From the NCBI GenBank assembly GCA_003222085.1, contig QHUK01000005.1:1-64000 (forward strand): DNA of 64,000 bases, given 5' to 3'. Both the position numbers and the translations under genes were made by a program. The notes below the pieces were generated by a model. It was not told the DNA's origin and made no database searches. It saw only the letters and a program-made list of their open reading frames with translations. Shown here in pieces: positions 50,543-59,310 of this stretch (positions within the stretch are counted from its first letter, which is position 1; every line of letters begins with the position of its first letter). The DNA is from Gemmatimonadota bacterium (lineage in GTDB: Bacteria; Gemmatimonadota; Gemmatimonadetes; Gemmatimonadales; GWC2-71-9).

Positions 50543-51522
50543 TGGCCGACGTCACTTACCTCGAAGCCCTGCGCCAGGGGCTGTGGGAAGAGATGGACCG
50601 CGATCCCCGGGTGTTCATTCTGGGGGAGGATGTGGGGGCGTACGGCGGCGCGTTCAAGGTGACCGAAGGATTCACCAAGAAGTTCGGCGAGGCGCGCGTC
50701 ATCGACACACCGATCTCGGAGGCGGCGATCGTCGGCGCGGCGGCCGGCGCGGCCCACATGGGGATGCGCCCCGTGGCGGAGATGCAGTTCATCGACTTCA
50801 TCTCCTGCGCCTACGACATGCTCACGAACTACGTCGCCACCGCGCGCTACCGCGCCGGGCTCGCGACCCCGATCGTCGTCCGGGGTCCCTGCGGCGGGTA
50901 CGTGCGGGGTGGTCCGTTCCATTCGCAGAACCCCGAGGCGGCGTTCTTTCACACCCCGGGCTTGAAGATCGTGTATCCCGCCACCGCGCGGGACGCGAAG
51001 GGTCTGATCAAGGCCTCGATCCGGGACGACGACCCGGTGATCTACCTGGAGCACAAGTGGCTGTACCGCCGGATCAAGGAAGCGCTCCCGGACGAGGAGG
51101 AGATCCTCACCCCGATCGGCGAGGCGCGGCTCGCCCGAGAAGGGAAGGACCTGTCCATCGTCACCTACGGGGCCACGGTCTGGAAGTCGCTCGAGGCGGC
51201 GGACCAGCTGGCGAAGGACGACGGCCTCGCGGTCGAGGTGCTCGACCTCCGGACGCTGTTGCCGATGGACGACGCCGCGATCATGCGGACGGTGCAGAAA
51301 ACGAACAAGGTACTCATCGTGCACGAAGACACGCGAACCGGTGGCCTCGCCGGCGAGATCGCCGCGCGGATCAACGAGCAGGCGTTCGCGTGGCTCGACG
51401 GCCCGATCATGCGGGTGACCGCGCACGACGTGCCGCTGCCCTATGCGCCGACGCTGGAGGATTTCGTGCTGCCGCAGACGGAGGACATCGTGAAAGCGGC
51501 GCGTTGGTTGGCGGCGTACTGA
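50542..51522 (+). CDS. 2-oxoacid dehydrogenase E1 beta
   Basis: FILGEDVGAYGGAFKVTEGF...DTPISEAAIVGAAAGAAHMGMRPVAEMQFIDFI. Confidence 0.96.
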   Translation: MADVTYLEALRQGLWEEMDRDPRVFILGEDVGAYGGAFKVTEGFTKKFGEARVIDTPISEAAIVGAAAGAAHMGMRPVAEMQFIDFISCAYDMLTNYVATARYRAGLATPIVVRGPCGGYVRGGPFHSQNPEAAFFHTPGLKIVYPATARDAKGLIKASIRDDDPVIYLEHKWLYRRIKEALPDEEEILTPIGEARLAREGKDLSIVTYGATVWKSLEAADQLAKDDGLAVEVLDLRTLLPMDDAAIMRTVQKTNKVLIVHEDTRTGGLAGEIAARINEQAFAWLDGPIMRVTAHDVPLPYAPTLEDFVLPQTEDIVKAARWLAAY

Positions 51523-51531
51523 GGAGACTGC

Positions 51532-52890
51532 ATGGCGCGCGTTGACGTGTTGATGCCCCAGATGGGCGAGTCGATCGCCGAAGGCACCTTGAGCAAGTGG
51601 CTCAAGAAGCTCGGCGACGAGGTCAAGCGGGACGAGCCGCTGTTCGAGATCTCGACCGACAAGGTGGACGCGGAGATCCCGGCGCCGTCCGCGGGCGTCT
51701 TGGCCGAGATCAAGGTCCAGGAGGGACAGACTGTCCCGGTGCAGACGCTCGTGGCGGTGATCGAAACCGACAAGGGCGCCGCCGCCACCGCAGCCCCCGC
51801 CACGGCGGCTTCGCCCGCGGCGCCCCCGGTCGCAGCAGCCCAGCGGGCACCCGCTGCTCCCGGGGGCACCGCGGTCTCGCCGCCCTCAACCTCCCCCGTC
51901 CTCCCCCGACCTTCCCCGTCCTCCCCCGTCGTCCCGAAGGGCGACGGGGCCGAGACCGCCGACGAGCGCCTGCGCCGCAAATCCACGCCCCTGGTTCGCA
52001 AGATCGCGGCCGAGCATCAGGTCGACATCTCGACGATTCCCGGAACGGGCTTCGCGGGCCGGGTCACCAAGCAGGACATCCTGGGCGTCATCGAGCGCGG
52101 GGCGCCGGCACCCACTGCTCCCGGCTCCCGGCTCCCGGCTCCCGGGGCCTCCGGCCCCGTCCAGCACCCCACCGTCGAGCCCTGGCCGGGCGACCGGGTC
52201 GAGCCGTTCTCGAAGATCCGCAAGATCACCGCGGATCACATGATCATGTCGCGGCGCACCTCGGCGCACGTGACGAGTTTCTTCGAGATCGACTACAGCC
52301 GCGTGGCCGAGCTCCGCCGCAAGCACAAAGCCGCCTACGCGGAGCGCGGCGTGAACCTCACCTATCTCGCGTTCATCGCGAAGACCTGCGCCGAGAATCT
52401 GCGGACACACCCGGTCGTGAACGCCGCCGTGTCGGGCGACAACATCATCTACCGTCGCGATGTGAACATCGGGATCGCGGTGGCGCTCGAGTGGGGGCTC
52501 ATCGTGCCGGTCGTGAAGCGTGCCGACGAGCTGTCGCTCGCCGGGTTGGCTCGCACGATCAACGACCTGGGCGAGCGCGCGCGGACCAAGAAGCTTTTGC
52601 CCGACGAGATCCAGCGAGGCACATTCACCATCACGAACCCGGGCGTGTTCGGGTCGTATGCGGGTGCGCCGATCATCAACCAGCCCCAGGTGGCGATCCT
52701 CGGCGTGGGCGCGATCGAGAAGCGGCCCAAGGTGGTGACGCTGGCGGACGGGACCGACACGATCGCAATCCGCACGATGGGGATGGTGTCGATGTCGTAC
52801 GATCACCGCGTCGTGGATGGCGCCGACGCCGATCGGTTCCTCTCCGACGTGAAACGCGCGCTCGAGGACTTTCCCGAGGGAGCGATCTAG
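51532..52890 (+). CDS. 2-oxoacid dehydrogenase E2 (dihydrolipoamide acyltransferase)
   Basis: Lipoyl domain EISTDKVDAEIPAPSAG; E3-binding STPLVRKIAAEHQVDISTIPGTGFAGRVTKQDI; catalytic SYDHRVVDGADADRFL. Confidence 0.96.
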   Translation: MARVDVLMPQMGESIAEGTLSKWLKKLGDEVKRDEPLFEISTDKVDAEIPAPSAGVLAEIKVQEGQTVPVQTLVAVIETDKGAAATAAPATAASPAAPPVAAAQRAPAAPGGTAVSPPSTSPVLPRPSPSSPVVPKGDGAETADERLRRKSTPLVRKIAAEHQVDISTIPGTGFAGRVTKQDILGVIERGAPAPTAPGSRLPAPGASGPVQHPTVEPWPGDRVEPFSKIRKITADHMIMSRRTSAHVTSFFEIDYSRVAELRRKHKAAYAERGVNLTYLAFIAKTCAENLRTHPVVNAAVSGDNIIYRRDVNIGIAVALEWGLIVPVVKRADELSLAGLARTINDLGERARTKKLLPDEIQRGTFTITNPGVFGSYAGAPIINQPQVAILGVGAIEKRPKVVTLADGTDTIAIRTMGMVSMSYDHRVVDGADADRFLSDVKRALEDFPEGAI

Positions 52891-52892
52891 AC

Positions 52893-53207
52893 ATGCCCAA
52901 GGTGCTGACCGCGGCTCGGGTACGTGTGCCTCCGACCAACGAGGCCGACTACCTCGCCACCCTGCGGGAGTTGTGTCAGTTCGCCGAAGCACGCGGCCAG
53001 CGCATCTGGCTGTTCCGCAACGCCAAGGACCCGCAGCTCTTCACGGAGTTCTCCGAAAGTCAGACGGAAATGTCACACCGCGCCCAGGCGTCGCGCCTGC
53101 CCGAAGAGATCAAGCTGGAGAGGCGGCTGCAGAGCCTCGGGACCTACGCCCCGGATGCTTGGGAGCTGTGGAGCGAGGTTTCCCTCGCGGCGCCCACCGA
53201 GGCGTAG
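52893..53207 (+). CDS. Hypothetical protein
   Basis: 104 aa, starts 2 nt after E2 stop; in-operon position. Confidence 0.65.
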   Translation: MPKVLTAARVRVPPTNEADYLATLRELCQFAEARGQRIWLFRNAKDPQLFTEFSESQTEMSHRAQASRLPEEIKLERRLQSLGTYAPDAWELWSEVSLAAPTEA

Positions 53208-53216
53208 GGAGCGGCC

Positions 53217-53486
53217 GTGGCGGGGCGGACGATCGTCGTCGACGGGGAGACGTGGGAGGTGGCCCCGGCGGGGCGCGTGACGGTGTACGACCGCGACCAG
53301 TTCGGCGTGGTGTTCGAGCAAGGGACCGGCCCCGAGCGCCGCCGTCGCTTCAGCCGCTACGCGCCCGTGGGCAGTCGCAGTCCCGACGCCGCGCTGGCTG
53401 AGCTCTCCGAGCGGGAGCTCGTCGACCTGTTCCGGCAGTCCCAGCCTGCCTGGACCGCGCCGGAGGGTGCCTACGGCGCGCGTTGA
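53217..53486 (+). CDS. Hypothetical protein
   Basis: 89 aa, in-operon, overlaps the PHP gene start. Confidence 0.6.
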   Translation: MAGRTIVVDGETWEVAPAGRVTVYDRDQFGVVFEQGTGPERRRRFSRYAPVGSRSPDAALAELSERELVDLFRQSQPAWTAPEGAYGAR

Positions 53487-54342
53487 CCTGCACTGCCACT
53501 CGACGGCGTCGGACGGGGAATACGCGCCGGCCGAAGTCGCCCGGCGGGCGCACGCGGCGGGTCTGGTCGCGATCGCCCTCACCGACCACGATACGACCGG
53601 CGGCGTTCCCGAGGCAACGCGTGTGGGGGAGACGCTCGGGGTGCGCATCGTGTCGGGTTGCGAGTTCAGCGTGAAGGCGCCGTGGGGCGAGCTCCACTTG
53701 CTCGCGTACTTTCTGCCGCCGGGTCATGCCCGGCTCGAGGAATTCCTCGCCGGCACCCGGGCCGCACGCCACCGTCGCGCCGAGCAGATCGTGGGGCACC
53801 TGCGCCGGCTCGGCGTCGCGATCGATCTCGGAGACGTCGTGCAAGCGGCGGACGGCGGGGCGCTGGGGCGCCCCCACGTGGCTCGCCTTCTGGTCCGGCA
53901 TGGCGTGTGCGTCGACATGAACGAAGCCTTTGCGCGCTATCTGGGCCGGGGCAGGCCTGCGTACGTCGAGAAGCCGCTCCCGACGCTGCAGCAGGTCACC
54001 GAGCTGGTGCACGCGGTCGGTGGCGTCGCCGTCGCCGCTCACCTCGGCGACCACGGCACGGACGGCCAAATCCGCCAGTTCCAGGAGCAGGGTCTCGACG
54101 GCCTCGAGGTGCGTCACCCGAGCCACTCCCCCGGCACCGAGCGGCGACTCACGGGCATCGCTCAGCGCCTGGGCCTGGCCATCAGCGGCGGCTCGGACTG
54201 GCATGGCGACTTGGAGCTCGGGGATTCGCATGCGCCCCTTGGCGGGCTGGACATTCCCCTCAAATGGCTCGAAGAACTTGAAACGCGTCGAGCAACGGCG
54301 TCACGCGAAACCGTCCCGCAGAACCGTAGGGCAATCACATGA
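53467..54342 (+). CDS. PHP-domain phosphoesterase
   Basis: RVDLHCHSTASDGEYAP, ALTDHDTTGGVPEA, SGGSDWHGD. Confidence 0.93.
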   Translation: MPTARVDLHCHSTASDGEYAPAEVARRAHAAGLVAIALTDHDTTGGVPEATRVGETLGVRIVSGCEFSVKAPWGELHLLAYFLPPGHARLEEFLAGTRAARHRRAEQIVGHLRRLGVAIDLGDVVQAADGGALGRPHVARLLVRHGVCVDMNEAFARYLGRGRPAYVEKPLPTLQQVTELVHAVGGVAVAAHLGDHGTDGQIRQFQEQGLDGLEVRHPSHSPGTERRLTGIAQRLGLAISGGSDWHGDLELGDSHAPLGGLDIPLKWLEELETRRATASRETVPQNRRAIT

Positions 54343-54779
54343 GCGAGCTGCTGGCCGTCGGCACCAAGGCGCCCCCGTTCACCGCTGCCGCGTCGGATGG
54401 CAACACGTACAGCCTGGCCGACGTCCTGAAGACGAAACAGGTCGCCCTGGTGTTCTATCCCGGCAACAACACCCCCGGCTGAAACCGCCAACTCTCCGCC
54501 GTGCGCGATGAGATGGCCAAGTTCCAGAACGCGGGCATCCAGCCGTTCGGCGTCAACCCCGCCGGTGTGGACGCCCACGCGAGCTACGTGAAGAAGCTCC
54601 GTTTCAACTTTCCCCTGCTCTCGGACCCCGACCGCGCGATCGCCCGCGCCTACCACGCGCTGAAAGACGACGGTCAGGGCATCCAGCGCTCGGTGTACGT
54701 CGTGCAGCGGGACGGCACCGTCGTCTTCGCGCGGCGCGGCGCTCCTCCCGTGGATGAGATCGTCGCGCATGCCTCCTGA
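54339..54779 (+). CDS. Selenocysteine-containing PrxQ/BCP-type peroxiredoxin (TGA at 54480-54482 read as Sec)
   Basis: Continuous frame except TGA: ...TKQVALVFYPGNNTPG-U-NRQLSAVRDEMAKFQNAGIQPFGVNPAGVDAHASYVKKLRFNFPLLSDPD...; TGA replaces the peroxidatic Cys of TPGC; ORF track shows only the 3' part (54501-54779). Confidence 0.88.
54487..54517 (+). promoter_or_regulatory. Bacterial SECIS-like hairpin of the peroxiredoxin gene
   Basis: GCCAACUCUCCGC-CGUGC-GCGAUGAGAUGGC: interrupted stem, apical loop CGUGC beginning 17 nt after the UGA. Confidence 0.6.
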
Positions 54780-55494
54780 CTTTCGCGGCAAAGTCGCGCT
54801 CATCACGGGGGTGGGTCGCGTGGGCCAGATCGGCCACGCGGTCGCGCGGGGGTTCGGTCGAGCGGGCGCGCAGCTCGTCATCGCGGACGTGAACGCCGCC
54901 GGCCTGGCCGACCGGGCGAAGGAATTCACGGGGGAGGGCTTCCCCGTCCATGCCGCGGCGGGTGATCTGACCACGCCGGACGCGGCCCGTCGGGCGGTGG
55001 CCGTCGCTCGAGAGCGCTTCGGGGGTCTCGACGTCGTGGTGAACGTCGCCGGCGGGCTCGTGAGCTACGGTCCGGTGCTCGATCTCAAGCCGGAGCGCCT
55101 GGAGCTCGAGCTCGCGATCAACATCAAGACGACGCTTTACGTGTCGCAGGCGGCGATTCCCGCGTTGCGCGATCGCGGTGGCGGAGCCATCGTGAACTTC
55201 GCCTCCGCGGCGGTCTTGAAGCCGCAGAGTCAGCTGGCGGCGTACACCGCCGCCAAGTCCGCCGTGGCCGGGCTCACCCGCGCCTTGGCGAAAGAGCTCC
55301 GCGACGACCGGATCCGAGTGAACGGCGTCGCGCCCGGCACGATGAAGACGGCCGACAATCTGGCGCAGATGCAGGGCGCCAAGGTCCGCTGGGTGGAGCT
55401 CGACGAGCTCGTGGCGGCGGTGCTGTACCTCGCGAGCGACGACGCGCGCGGCGTGAGCGGTGAAATCCTTCCGGTCACCGGCGGAGACGTTTAG
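54769..55494 (+). CDS. SDR-family oxidoreductase
   Basis: ALITGVGRVGQIGHAVARGF; NVAGG; YTAAKSAVAGLTRALAKEL. Confidence 0.92.
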   Translation: MPPDFRGKVALITGVGRVGQIGHAVARGFGRAGAQLVIADVNAAGLADRAKEFTGEGFPVHAAAGDLTTPDAARRAVAVARERFGGLDVVVNVAGGLVSYGPVLDLKPERLELELAINIKTTLYVSQAAIPALRDRGGGAIVNFASAAVLKPQSQLAAYTAAKSAVAGLTRALAKELRDDRIRVNGVAPGTMKTADNLAQMQGAKVRWVELDELVAAVLYLASDDARGVSGEILPVTGGDV

Positions 55495-55514
55495 GCGTGG
55501 GTGACCCGGTCGTC

Positions 55515-56267
55515 ATGCGCGATGTGGTGGTCATCGGTGGCGGCTGCTACGGGACGTTCTACGCGGGGCAACTCGCCAAGGCCAGGGAGCGAGGCAAGGC
55601 GCACTTCCGGCGAGTCGTGGTCGTCGATCGAGACCCTGCGTGCCGGGCGCGCGCGGAGTTGGGCGAGGCCCGAGACCGCGCCTTCGTGGTGCGCGAGTGG
55701 GGGGACTATCTCGGTGAGCTCCTGGGCGGAGCCGCCAGTGCGTCGACGACGGGGTCCGAGGACTACATCGTGCCGTCGCCGCTCATGCCGCACCTCATGT
55801 TCCAGTGGCTCATGGCCCGCGCGCGCGAGCGATGGCCGGGACGCGCCATCGACGCCGCCCCGGTGCCGGGCGCGCCGGGCACGCCCTACGACCGCACGGG
55901 AGCCGACCGCACCCGGTTTGTCTCGTTCGCCGATTGGATCTGTCCCACGCACTGCATCGAGCCCGCCGTCTGTCCCGCCATCGGTAGCGCGCGGACGTGG
56001 GAGATGGGAGACGCGATCCGCGGGCTGACGGAGCGGCTGCGGGTGGCGGGCGAGCCGGTGCATGGGCCGGCGCTCTTCGTCTGCCGCCATCACGTGTTCG
56101 GCGTAGGGACCTTCGCCGTGGACGCGGTGCTCGCGGGCGACGCGGTGGTGCGGGCGGCGGGCGCGAGCGGCTCGGCGGCGGCGGTGCTGGTGGGGACGAT
56201 TTCGAGCTGTCACGGGGCGCTGAACTTGCTGACTATAGGGGCGGTAGATGACGGTAGAGGGCGGTAG
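55515..56267 (+). CDS. Rossmann-fold protein with conserved-looking Cys motifs, function unknown
   Basis: DVVVIGGGCYGTFYAGQLAKA; WICPTHCIEPAVCP; C-terminus runs into a decamer repeat. Confidence 0.65.
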   Translation: MRDVVVIGGGCYGTFYAGQLAKARERGKAHFRRVVVVDRDPACRARAELGEARDRAFVVREWGDYLGELLGGAASASTTGSEDYIVPSPLMPHLMFQWLMARARERWPGRAIDAAPVPGAPGTPYDRTGADRTRFVSFADWICPTHCIEPAVCPAIGSARTWEMGDAIRGLTERLRVAGEPVHGPALFVCRHHVFGVGTFAVDAVLAGDAVVRAAGASGSAAAVLVGTISSCHGALNLLTIGAVDDGRGR

Positions 56268-56327
56268 AGGTTGGACGAAGGCCCACCTCTACCGTCTTCT
56301 ACCGCCCTCTGCCGCCTTCTACGTCCC
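56241..56327. repeat. Decameric short-repeat inverted element, copy 1
   Basis: (CGGTAGANGR)x3 ... (NCTTCTACCG-like)x4, 10-bp period. Confidence 0.85.
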
Positions 56328-56705
56328 ATGACACCCGCAGAGCGTCAAGCGATCCTGACGCGCGCATGCGACTTATTCAACACCGGCGAGTACTGGCTCG
56401 CCCACGAGGCCCTGGAAACCGTCTGGCGTTCTATACTTAGGGACGGCGATGAAGCGGCGGCACGTGTTTGGCAGGGGTTGATCCAGGGGGCAGCCGCGTT
56501 GCTCCACCAGCGGCGGGGGAATCGGCATGGCGTCGCGGTCGTCGGCCGGTCGGCGCTCGAGAAGCTGGCGGGCCCCCAACGGCCCGATGTCGAGGTCGAA
56601 ACAGTTCGGTTCCGCGAGCGGCTTGCCCAAGCGCTCGCCGGAGCCGCCGATGCGCCTCGGCTGGAGCTGCGCGACCCCGACGGAGAACGGATGACTGATG
56701 ACTGA
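56328..56705 (+). CDS. DUF309 domain-containing protein
   Basis: CDLFNTGEYWLAHEALETVWRSILRDGDEAAARVWQGLIQGAAALLH. Confidence 0.85.
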   Translation: MTPAERQAILTRACDLFNTGEYWLAHEALETVWRSILRDGDEAAARVWQGLIQGAAALLHQRRGNRHGVAVVGRSALEKLAGPQRPDVEVETVRFRERLAQALAGAADAPRLELRDPDGERMTDD

Positions 56706-57684
56706 CCACACCAAAACCGAGTACGACGTGATCATCGTCGGTGCGGGCCCCGCCGGGCTATGCGCCGCCATGTACGCAGGGCGCGGGATGCTCAAGGCGC
56801 TGACGATCGAGCGGGGGGCGCCGGGCGGGGAGCTGTTGAACACCGACCTGATCGAGGACTACATCGGGTTCGAGAGCGTCAAGGGATGGGAGCTGGCGCA
56901 GAAGATGGCCGAGCACGCGAAGAAATTCGGCGCCGAGATCGTCACCGACACGGTGGAGCGGATCCGGAAGCGGGACGACGGCTGGTTCGACGTGGCCACG
57001 GCACGGGGCCGGACCTATCGGGCGCCGGCCGTGATCCTCACCGCCGGCGGCACCCCCGTCAAGCTCGGCGTGCCGGGAGAAAAGGAGTACGCGGGGAAGG
57101 GTGTGTCGTATTGCGCGGTGTGCGACGGGGCGTTCTTCAAGGGTGAAGTGCTCGCGGTCGTGGGCGGAGGAGACGCCGCGGTCGAGGAGGCGGACTACCT
57201 CACCCGCTATGCGTCCAAGGTCTACGTCGTGCATCGCCGCCACCAGCTGCGCGCGTCCAAGATCCTCCAGGAGCGCGCGTTCGCGAACCCCAAGATCGAG
57301 ATGATCTGGAACAAGCAGGTGGTCGAGATCAAGGGTACCGACCGGGGCATCCACCACCTCGAGCTCGTCGACGCGGTGACCGGGGCGCGCTCGAACCTCC
57401 TGGTCGGAGGTGTGTTCATCTTCATCGGGTTCAAGCCCAACGCGGGGCTCGTCGAGGGCCACTTCAAGCACGACGCCGGGGGCTACTTCGTCACCGACGA
57501 CCGGATGATGACCTCCATCCCCGGTCTCTTTGCCGCGGGGGACGTGCGCAGCCAGCTCACGCGCCAGATCACGACCGCCGTCGGTGACGCCACGACGGCC
57601 GCGATCGCCGTCGAGAAGTACCTCGCGGCGCTGCGCGAGGAGCCGCAGTTGGTGCGCATGGCGCGCGAGGCCGTCAGAGAATGA
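56698..57684 (+). CDS. Thioredoxin reductase-like FAD protein
   Basis: DVIIVGAGPAGLCAAMYAGR; SYCAVCDGAFFKGEVLAVVGGGDAAVEEADYLT; GLFAAGDVRSQLTRQITTAVGDATTAAI. Confidence 0.94.
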   Translation: MTDHTKTEYDVIIVGAGPAGLCAAMYAGRGMLKALTIERGAPGGELLNTDLIEDYIGFESVKGWELAQKMAEHAKKFGAEIVTDTVERIRKRDDGWFDVATARGRTYRAPAVILTAGGTPVKLGVPGEKEYAGKGVSYCAVCDGAFFKGEVLAVVGGGDAAVEEADYLTRYASKVYVVHRRHQLRASKILQERAFANPKIEMIWNKQVVEIKGTDRGIHHLELVDAVTGARSNLLVGGVFIFIGFKPNAGLVEGHFKHDAGGYFVTDDRMMTSIPGLFAAGDVRSQLTRQITTAVGDATTAAIAVEKYLAALREEPQLVRMAREAVRE

Positions 57685-58319
57685 AGGTCGTACAGATCCC
57701 GAACGGTCACTTCGTGCAGAACTGCTACTTCCTGATCGACGAAGCGGCGGCCGAGTGTGCGATCATCGACCCGGGCGAGGAGGCCGGTCTGATCGCTCAC
57801 AAGCTGCAGGCCGAGGGCGTCCGGCCGATCGGGATTTGGCTCACCCATGCGCACATCGACCACGTCCTGGGCGTCCCACGGCTCAAGGCCGATACTGGCG
57901 CCCCGGTCTACCTGCATCCGGCGGACCGCATACTGTACGATCACGTCCCGGAGCAGGCCCTGGGCTTCGGCATGCGCGCCGAGCGGTTGCCCCCGCCCGA
58001 CCGCGAGCTCGCGCACGGCGACGAGCTGCGGGTTGGAGGACTCGCGGTCCGCGTCCGTCACGCTCCCGGGCACTCCCCCGGCAGTGTCGTGTTCGAGGGC
58101 CAGGGCGTGGCGTTCAGCGGCGACGTCCTGTTTCAGGGATCGATCGGGCGGACCGACCTGCCGGGGGCCGACTTCGACACCTTGCTGAAAAGCATCGAGC
58201 GCGAGTTGCTTACGCTTCCCGATTCGACCATCGTGTACAGCGGGCATGGACCGGAAACCACCATCGGACGCGAGCGCCGCGCCAATCCCTTCCTCACCGG
58301 CGCCTATCGCCTCGGCTAG
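57681..58319 (+). CDS. MBL-fold metallo-hydrolase (glyoxalase II-like)
   Basis: THAHIDHVLGVPRL; HAPGHSPGSVVF; GDVLFQGSIGRTDLPG; YSGHGPETTIGRERRANPFL. Confidence 0.95.
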   Translation: MKVVQIPNGHFVQNCYFLIDEAAAECAIIDPGEEAGLIAHKLQAEGVRPIGIWLTHAHIDHVLGVPRLKADTGAPVYLHPADRILYDHVPEQALGFGMRAERLPPPDRELAHGDELRVGGLAVRVRHAPGHSPGSVVFEGQGVAFSGDVLFQGSIGRTDLPGADFDTLLKSIERELLTLPDSTIVYSGHGPETTIGRERRANPFLTGAYRLG

Positions 58320-58434
58320 GCCGCGGCCGACCTGCCTGCGCTGCGGCGCCGAGGTGCGACCCAAGCCGTGGGGATGTAAGAGCCCCTGCCCAAATTGCGG
58401 CTTCATTTACCCGCTGGGCGACTGCTCCGACTAG
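58246..58434 (+). CDS. Small zinc-ribbon-like protein overlapping the MBL gene 3' end
   Basis: TCLRCGAEVRPKPWGCKSPCPNCGFIYPLGDCSD: CxxC...CxxxCxxC; start uncertain. Confidence 0.55.
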   Translation: MDRKPPSDASAAPIPSSPAPIASARPRPTCLRCGAEVRPKPWGCKSPCPNCGFIYPLGDCSD

Positions 58435-59310
58435 ATGAGCCACCTGCTCGCCCTGGGGCTGCTCGGCGTGGACTGTCTCGTCCGCGCCTGGCGGATCCAG
58501 CTCGCCGTCTGGACGGCCGGTCGTCGGCTCTCGTTCAGCGATGCGTTCCGGCTGAACCTCTACGGGGAAGCGGCCTCCCAGCTCACGCCGAACCGTCTGG
58601 GCGGTGAGCCGGCGCGCTTCCTCGGCCTTGCGGAGGCCCGCCTCCGACCGGTTACCGCGCTGGTGGCGATCGGCGTGGAGGTCGCGGCCGAGTGGCCCGT
58701 GTTCGTGATCGCCGCCGCGGCCCTGGTCGCGTACTACGTGCCCGATTGGCGGGACGCGGCGCGCATCTGGCTGCACCGTCACCGCGCCGGCGAGCTGGTC
58801 ACCGTCGAAATCGTGGCGCTGCTCGTGCTGCTGGTCATCTACCTGCTGCAGCGCCTCGTGCGCTCCGGGATGGTTCGGCACCGGGTGCGTCGCCAGTGGC
58901 GGGTGGCGTGGGCGCACGTGCAGCGGGCTCCGCGGTGGGCACTCGGCGCGGGGGCGTTGCTGACCGTGGTCAGTGTCGCCGCGCGGGCTCTCGTCTTGCC
59001 CGCGCTCTCCTGGGGCCTGCCGGACCAGCCCGCGTTCCATCAGATGTTCTTCGGCTCGCTCGCCCTCCTGCATGCGCCCCTGGTGGTGCCGCTTCCTTCG
59101 GGAGGCGGCGGGCTCGAGGTGGCCTTCCTGAACGGGTTCGCCGGGGATTTCGGTGCGCGCCAGGTGACGATGCTGCTATGGTGGCGGTTCTACACCGCGA
59201 TCTTGCTCACCGTGCTCGGGGTGTTCGCTCTCGTGCGATCGGTGGGCTACCACGCCGCGGTGCAGCTGTTCAAGATCGGCTGGGGGAAACGAACGGGAGA
59301 CATGCCATGA
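58435..59310 (+). CDS. Flippase-like / lysylphosphatidylglycerol synthase TM-domain protein
   Basis: RAWRIQLAVWTAGRRLSFSDAFRLNLYGEAASQLTPNRLGGEPARFLGL; multi-TM. Confidence 0.8.
   Translation: MSHLLALGLLGVDCLVRAWRIQLAVWTAGRRLSFSDAFRLNLYGEAASQLTPNRLGGEPARFLGLAEARLRPVTALVAIGVEVAAEWPVFVIAAAALVAYYVPDWRDAARIWLHRHRAGELVTVEIVALLVLLVIYLLQRLVRSGMVRHRVRRQWRVAWAHVQRAPRWALGAGALLTVVSVAARALVLPALSWGLPDQPAFHQMFFGSLALLHAPLVVPLPSGGGGLEVAFLNGFAGDFGARQVTMLLWWRFYTAILLTVLGVFALVRSVGYHAAVQLFKIGWGKRTGDMP

Noticed and set aside
54339-54779. Pseudogene/nonsense-mutation explanation for the peroxiredoxin
   Set aside because: A random nonsense mutation exactly at the catalytic Cys, followed by an intact frame and a SECIS-like hairpin, and repeated in a second redox gene at its catalytic Cys, is much less likely than Sec; reads and Sec-machinery genes are still needed
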